Source: Pseudarthrobacter oxydans (GTDB lineage: Bacteria > Actinomycetota > Actinomycetes > Actinomycetales > Micrococcaceae). From it: 64,000 nucleotides of DNA. Positions 63,512 to 64,000 of the stretch are shown here, in pieces (within the stretch, counting starts at the first letter, position 1; each line of letters begins with the position of its first letter). Under the pieces are notes generated by a model. The model worked only from the letters and a program-made list of their open reading frames with translations. It did not search any database and was not told the DNA's origin. The translations under genes and the position numbers were made by a program. The DNA is taken from assembly GCF_013314975.1 (NCBI RefSeq), contig NZ_JABTYH010000013.1, positions 1 to 64,000 of the forward strand, written 5' to 3'.

Positions 63512-64000
63512 GTGAAAGAACCGGCCAAGAGCCGCGCCACCCTTGCGGTGGTCGCCGGAATAGTCCGCCCCCTGTTTAACCTCATGATGGACAAGAAGTG
63601 GGAGGGCACCGCGAAACTGCCTGCCGGCGGCTTCATTGCGGCGCCCAACCACTGCACCGAGATCGATCCGCTGATCATCGGCCACCTCCTCTACAACCAC
63701 GGGATTGCCCCGCACTTCCTTGCCAAGTCCGGCCTGTTCAAGGTCCCGGTGCTGGGCTGGGTCCTGCGGGCCACCAAGCAGATCCCCGTGGAACGTTCGA
63801 CGGCGGGGGCGAACCGCTCGCTGCAGCTCGCCCAGGAGATTGTTGCCGAGGGCGGCGCCATCATCATTTATCCCGAGGGCACCCTCACCCGGGACCCTGC
63901 GCTGTGGCCCATGAAGGGCCACACCGGCGCCGCACGGCTCGCCCTTGAAGGCGGCATCCCGGTGGTGCCGATCGCCCACTGGGGTGCCCATGAGGTCTTC
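63512..64000 (+). CDS. 1-Acylglycerol-3-phosphate acyltransferase (PlsC-like), truncated by window end
   Basis: The first 163 residues of a PlsC-type acyltransferase are present; the gene runs off the window. Motif I is NHCTEID (N-H-x4-D), followed by FLAKSGLFKVPVLGWVL, motif II-like VERSTAG and motif III YPEGTLTRD. It acylates lysophosphatidate or a related acceptor at the membrane face. The start is the GTG at 63512, nine bases after murA, suggesting co-transcription. Confidence 0.88.
   Translation, partial: MKEPAKSRATLAVVAGIVRPLFNLMMDKKWEGTAKLPAGGFIAAPNHCTEIDPLIIGHLLYNHGIAPHFLAKSGLFKVPVLGWVLRATKQIPVERSTAGANRSLQLAQEIVAEGGAIIIYPEGTLTRDPALWPMKGHTGAARLALEGGIPVVPIAHWGAHEVF

Overview
This 64 kb window is high-GC (mid-60s % by eye) chromosomal DNA of an actinobacterium in the Micrococcales, most likely Arthrobacter or Pseudarthrobacter. 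Evidence for this: strong G/C third positions, many GTG starts, apparently leaderless promoters, MHS-type transporters, an IclR-type regulator of the NdgR/LtbR type beside leuCD, Mqo, actinobacterial dynamin-like GTPases, a 'sunset'-type C-terminal module, and the gene order ilvBNC-serA ... leuB-ilvE ... gltX ... ndgR-leuCD-murA-plsC. I see no phage, insertion sequence, CRISPR array, rRNA or plasmid gene. The window reads as core chromosome with a few accessory or lineage-specific insertions.

Left third (1-23 kb). An aquaporin-family channel and the SbcD/SbcC nuclease pair come first, then an MFS exporter convergent with an IclR regulator that is divergent from an MHS-family metabolite/proton symporter. 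A phosphoribosyltransferase, an alpha/beta hydrolase and an APC amino-acid permease follow. Next is a complete de novo NAD operon, nrtR-nadA-nadB-nadC-cysteine desulfurase, headed by a near-perfect 29-bp palindrome that I read as the NrtR operator. The nadB reading frame contains an in-frame palindromic insertion. After it come a DUF1684 protein, a lipoprotein, a transglutaminase-like protein, and a luciferase-like monooxygenase/marR pair with a perfect palindrome upstream.

Middle (23-36 kb). This part holds an RND-type membrane transporter, malate:quinone oxidoreductase, an orphan peptide-type ABC binding lipoprotein, a fasciclin lipoprotein, tRNA-Leu(UAG), a Bcp peroxiredoxin, a MarR regulator, tRNA-Lys(CUU), a PQQ-type sugar dehydrogenase and a membrane-anchored low-complexity protein with a C-terminal sunset-like module.

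Right half (34.7-64 kb). Branched-chain amino acid and serine biosynthesis genes are spread through this region: ilvD, ilvB-ilvN-ilvC (preceded by a classical attenuator with a Val/Ile/Leu leader peptide), serA, leuB, ilvE and leuC-leuD with their IclR-type regulator. The same TCTCA-N5-TGAGA operator lies between ndgR and leuC and upstream of ilvD, with a degenerate copy before leuB. This points to local regulation of dispersed genes by the ndgR product. Between these genes sit a two-gene FtsX-type ABC exporter, metG, an MBL hydrolase, an FAH-family hydrolase, gltX with a HAD phosphatase, tRNA-Gln(CUG) and tRNA-Glu(CUC), and a pair of membrane-associated dynamin-like GTPases. The window ends with murA and a truncated PlsC-type acyltransferase.

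The least explained items are the palindromic element inside nadB, the nested inverted repeat before leuB, the dynamin-like pair, and the orphan ABC exporter placed between serA and metG. No obvious new defence or mobile system is present.
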